From Pseudomonas sp. QS1027 (GTDB lineage: Bacteria > Pseudomonadota > Gammaproteobacteria > Pseudomonadales > Pseudomonadaceae): a stretch of DNA of 64,000 bases. The position numbers and the translations under genes were made by a program. Each line of letters begins with the position of its first letter. The first letter of the stretch is position 1. Location: the NCBI RefSeq assembly GCF_002814235.1, contig NZ_PHSU01000011.1, positions 62,001 through 126,000 of the forward strand. Direction: 5' to 3'. The notes below the pieces were generated by a model, which saw only the letters and a list, made by a program, of their open reading frames with translations, did not search any database and was not told the DNA's origin. Shown here in pieces: positions 62,852-64,000 of this stretch.

Positions 62852-62880
62852 TTGAATAGGTCGCAGCCGCACCTTATATA
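62852..62880 (+). promoter_or_regulatory. Probable promoter of htpX
   Basis: TTGAAT and TATATA are separated by 17 nt, close to the sigma-70 consensus, 44 bp upstream of the htpX start. A heat-shock (sigma-32) promoter was looked for but no CCCCAT-type -10 lies at the right distance. Confidence 0.55.
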
Positions 62881-62924
62881 CCCCGCATGACGCTACATCT
62901 TTAGCTGAGGAGAAACTTTCAACC

Positions 62925-63812
62925 ATGATGCGCATACTGCTGTTCTTGGCCACTAACCTGGCGGTCGTGCTGATTGCCAGCATCACCCTGAGCCTTTTCG
63001 GCTTCAACGGGTTCATGGCGGCCAACGGGGTTGATCTCAACCTCAATCAGCTGCTGGTCTTCTGTGCGGTCTTTGGTTTCGCGGGTTCGCTGTTCTCGCT
63101 GTTCATCTCCAAGTGGATGGCGAAGATGAGCACCGGCACCCAGCTCATCACCCAGCCTCGTACCCGCCATGAACAATGGCTGCTGCAAACCGTCGAGCAA
63201 CTGTCCCGCGACGCCGGGATCAAGATGCCCGAGGTGGGTATCTTCCCGGCCTACGAGGCGAACGCCTTCGCCACCGGCTGGAACAAGAACGACGCGCTGG
63301 TCGCGGTCAGCCAGGGCCTGCTGGAACGCTTCTCGCCCGATGAAGTGAAGGCCGTACTGGCCCACGAGATCGGCCACGTGGCCAATGGCGACATGGTCAC
63401 CCTGGCCCTGGTGCAGGGCGTGGTGAACACCTTCGTGATGTTCTTCGCACGGATCATCGGCAACTTCGTCGACAAGGTCATCTTCAAGAACGAAGAGGGC
63501 CAGGGCATCGCCTACTACGTGGCGACCATCTTCGCCGAACTGGTCCTGGGCTTCCTGGCCAGCGCCATCGTCATGTGGTTCTCGCGCAAGCGTGAGTTCC
63601 GCGCCGACGAAGCCGGTGCCAGCCTGGCCGGTACCGCCGCGATGATCGGCGCCCTGCAACGTCTGCGCTCGGAACAGGGCCTGCCGGTGCACATGCCCGA
63701 CACCCTGAACGCCTTCGGTATCAACGGCGGCCTGAAACAGGGCCTGGCGAAGATGTTCATGAGCCACCCGCCGCTGGAAGAGCGTATCGAAGCCCTTCGC
63801 CGTCGCGGCTGA
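62925..63812 (+). CDS. htpX: Membrane metalloprotease HtpX
   Basis: HtpX (295 aa) is an inner-membrane M48 zinc protease that clears misfolded membrane proteins. Two N-terminal helices, HEIGH at residues 147-151 ([14 protein letters not shown]), further helices and the third zinc ligand Glu in [10 protein letters not shown] are present. GAGGAGAAAC lies upstream of the tandem ATG codons at 62925. Confidence 0.95.
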   Translation: MMRILLFLATNLAVVLIASITLSLFGFNGFMAANGVDLNLNQLLVFCAVFGFAGSLFSLFISKWMAKMSTGTQLITQPRTRHEQWLLQTVEQLSRDAGIKMPEVGIFPAYEANAFATGWNKNDALVAVSQGLLERFSPDEVKAVLAHEIGHVANGDMVTLALVQGVVNTFVMFFARIIGNFVDKVIFKNEEGQGIAYYVATIFAELVLGFLASAIVMWFSRKREFRADEAGASLAGTAAMIGALQRLRSEQGLPVHMPDTLNAFGINGGLKQGLAKMFMSHPPLEERIEALRRRG

Positions 63813-63837
63813 TAGCCACACGAGTGGGGGCGACGAC

Positions 63838-63911
63838 TGTGGGAGCGGAGCTTGCCCGCGAAGCTTTTAGCGGTCTCAAGGGCCTCTTCGCGGGCAAGCA
63901 CCGCTCCCACA
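63838..63911. repeat. REP doublet of a second family
   Basis: TGTGGGAGCGGAGCTTGCCC at the left and its near-complement GGGCAAGCACCGCTCCCACA at the right frame a 74-bp hairpin-forming element between htpX and the next gene. It belongs to the TGTGGGAGCGG type, distinct from the two copies at 28519 and 34427. Confidence 0.8.
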
Positions 63912-63954
63912 ATTAACACGGCGCTTCCAGAATCATCGCAGGCTTACCTGCTTC

Positions 63955-64000
63955 CTACGAAACCTTTTCCAACCGGTAGACCCGCTCATCGAGCCGCGTC
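63955..64000 (-). CDS. 3' end of a minus-strand gene, perhaps thiopurine S-methyltransferase
   Basis: The last 14 codons before a TAG stop read TRLDERVYRLEKVS. In pseudomonads a thiopurine or selenite methyltransferase gene (tpm) lies near htpX, and a C-terminus of this character would fit. Too little is visible to be sure. Confidence 0.4.
   Translation of the reverse strand, partial: TRLDERVYRLEKVS

Noticed and set aside
62830..62890. Sigma-32 heat-shock promoter for htpX
   Set aside because: The candidate -35 and CCCCGCAT are too far apart, whereas TTGAAT-17-TATATA fits sigma-70 well.
1..64000. tRNA, rRNA, CRISPR array, IS element or plasmid origin
   Set aside because: Looked for on both strands while reading. 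No cloverleaf, spaced direct repeats, transposase or iteron array was seen.

Overview
The window looks like a chromosomal segment of a fluorescens-type Pseudomonas. GC content and codon use are high. Gene order from 19.5 to 34.4 kb (two tandem cbb3 oxidase operons, ccoGHIS, hemN, anr) and from 57.4 to 64 kb (sagS-like hybrid kinase, ospR, gpx, msrB, alaA, htpX) matches blocks known from P. aeruginosa and relatives. Two near-identical 89-bp REP doublets typical of fluorescens pseudomonads are present. No rRNA, tRNA, CRISPR array, IS element or integrase was seen.

Layout. 0-1.3 kb: 3' part of the aerotaxis receptor aer. 1.3-19.3 kb: an accessory block of four paralogous, modular Ig-like-repeat proteins (617, 634, 492 and 241 aa), a 2671-aa giant protein, a classical autotransporter on the other strand and one alpha/beta hydrolase. 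19.5-26.2 kb: two complete ccoNOQP operons. 26.5-34.4 kb: oxidase maturation (ccoG, ccoH, ccoI, ccoS, a DsbD/TauE-like membrane protein), hemN and anr. 34.5-37.0 kb: molybdenum cofactor genes moeA, moaB, mobA. 37-44.8 kb: small housekeeping and unknown genes, a degenerate AroQ paralogue, an RNA pseudouridine synthase, a gene behind a perfect LexA box, two overlapping acyltransferases, an ammonium transporter and a DUF883/holin-like/YqjK trio. 44.9-59.7 kb: signalling genes (EAL protein, REC-only protein, BvgA/EvgA-like regulator with a BvgS/EvgS-like hybrid kinase, HD-GYP protein, SagS-like kinase) with dgt, fRMsr and a DUF815 ATPase between them. 59.7-64 kb: oxidative-stress genes, alaA, htpX and the edge of a methyltransferase-like gene.

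How the genes may work together. Low oxygen is the theme of 19-34 kb: Anr-type boxes (TTGAY-N4-RTCAW) precede the first cco operon, ccoG and hemN, with a weaker one before the second cco operon, and anr lies in the same block. The most interesting link is over long range. A 20-bp element (AAAGTARGA-N4-TTCCYA-type, with an inverted core like the Bordetella BvgA site) occurs upstream of the first Ig-like gene (1381), between the divergent autotransporter and second Ig-like gene (5907), and twice upstream of the BvgA/EvgA-like regulator (48290, 48418). I saw it nowhere else in the window. This suggests that the two-component system at 48.5-52.8 kb controls itself and the unusual Ig-repeat/autotransporter block 45 kb away, a Bvg-like surface regulon. 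That link is inference. The repeated motif is seen directly.
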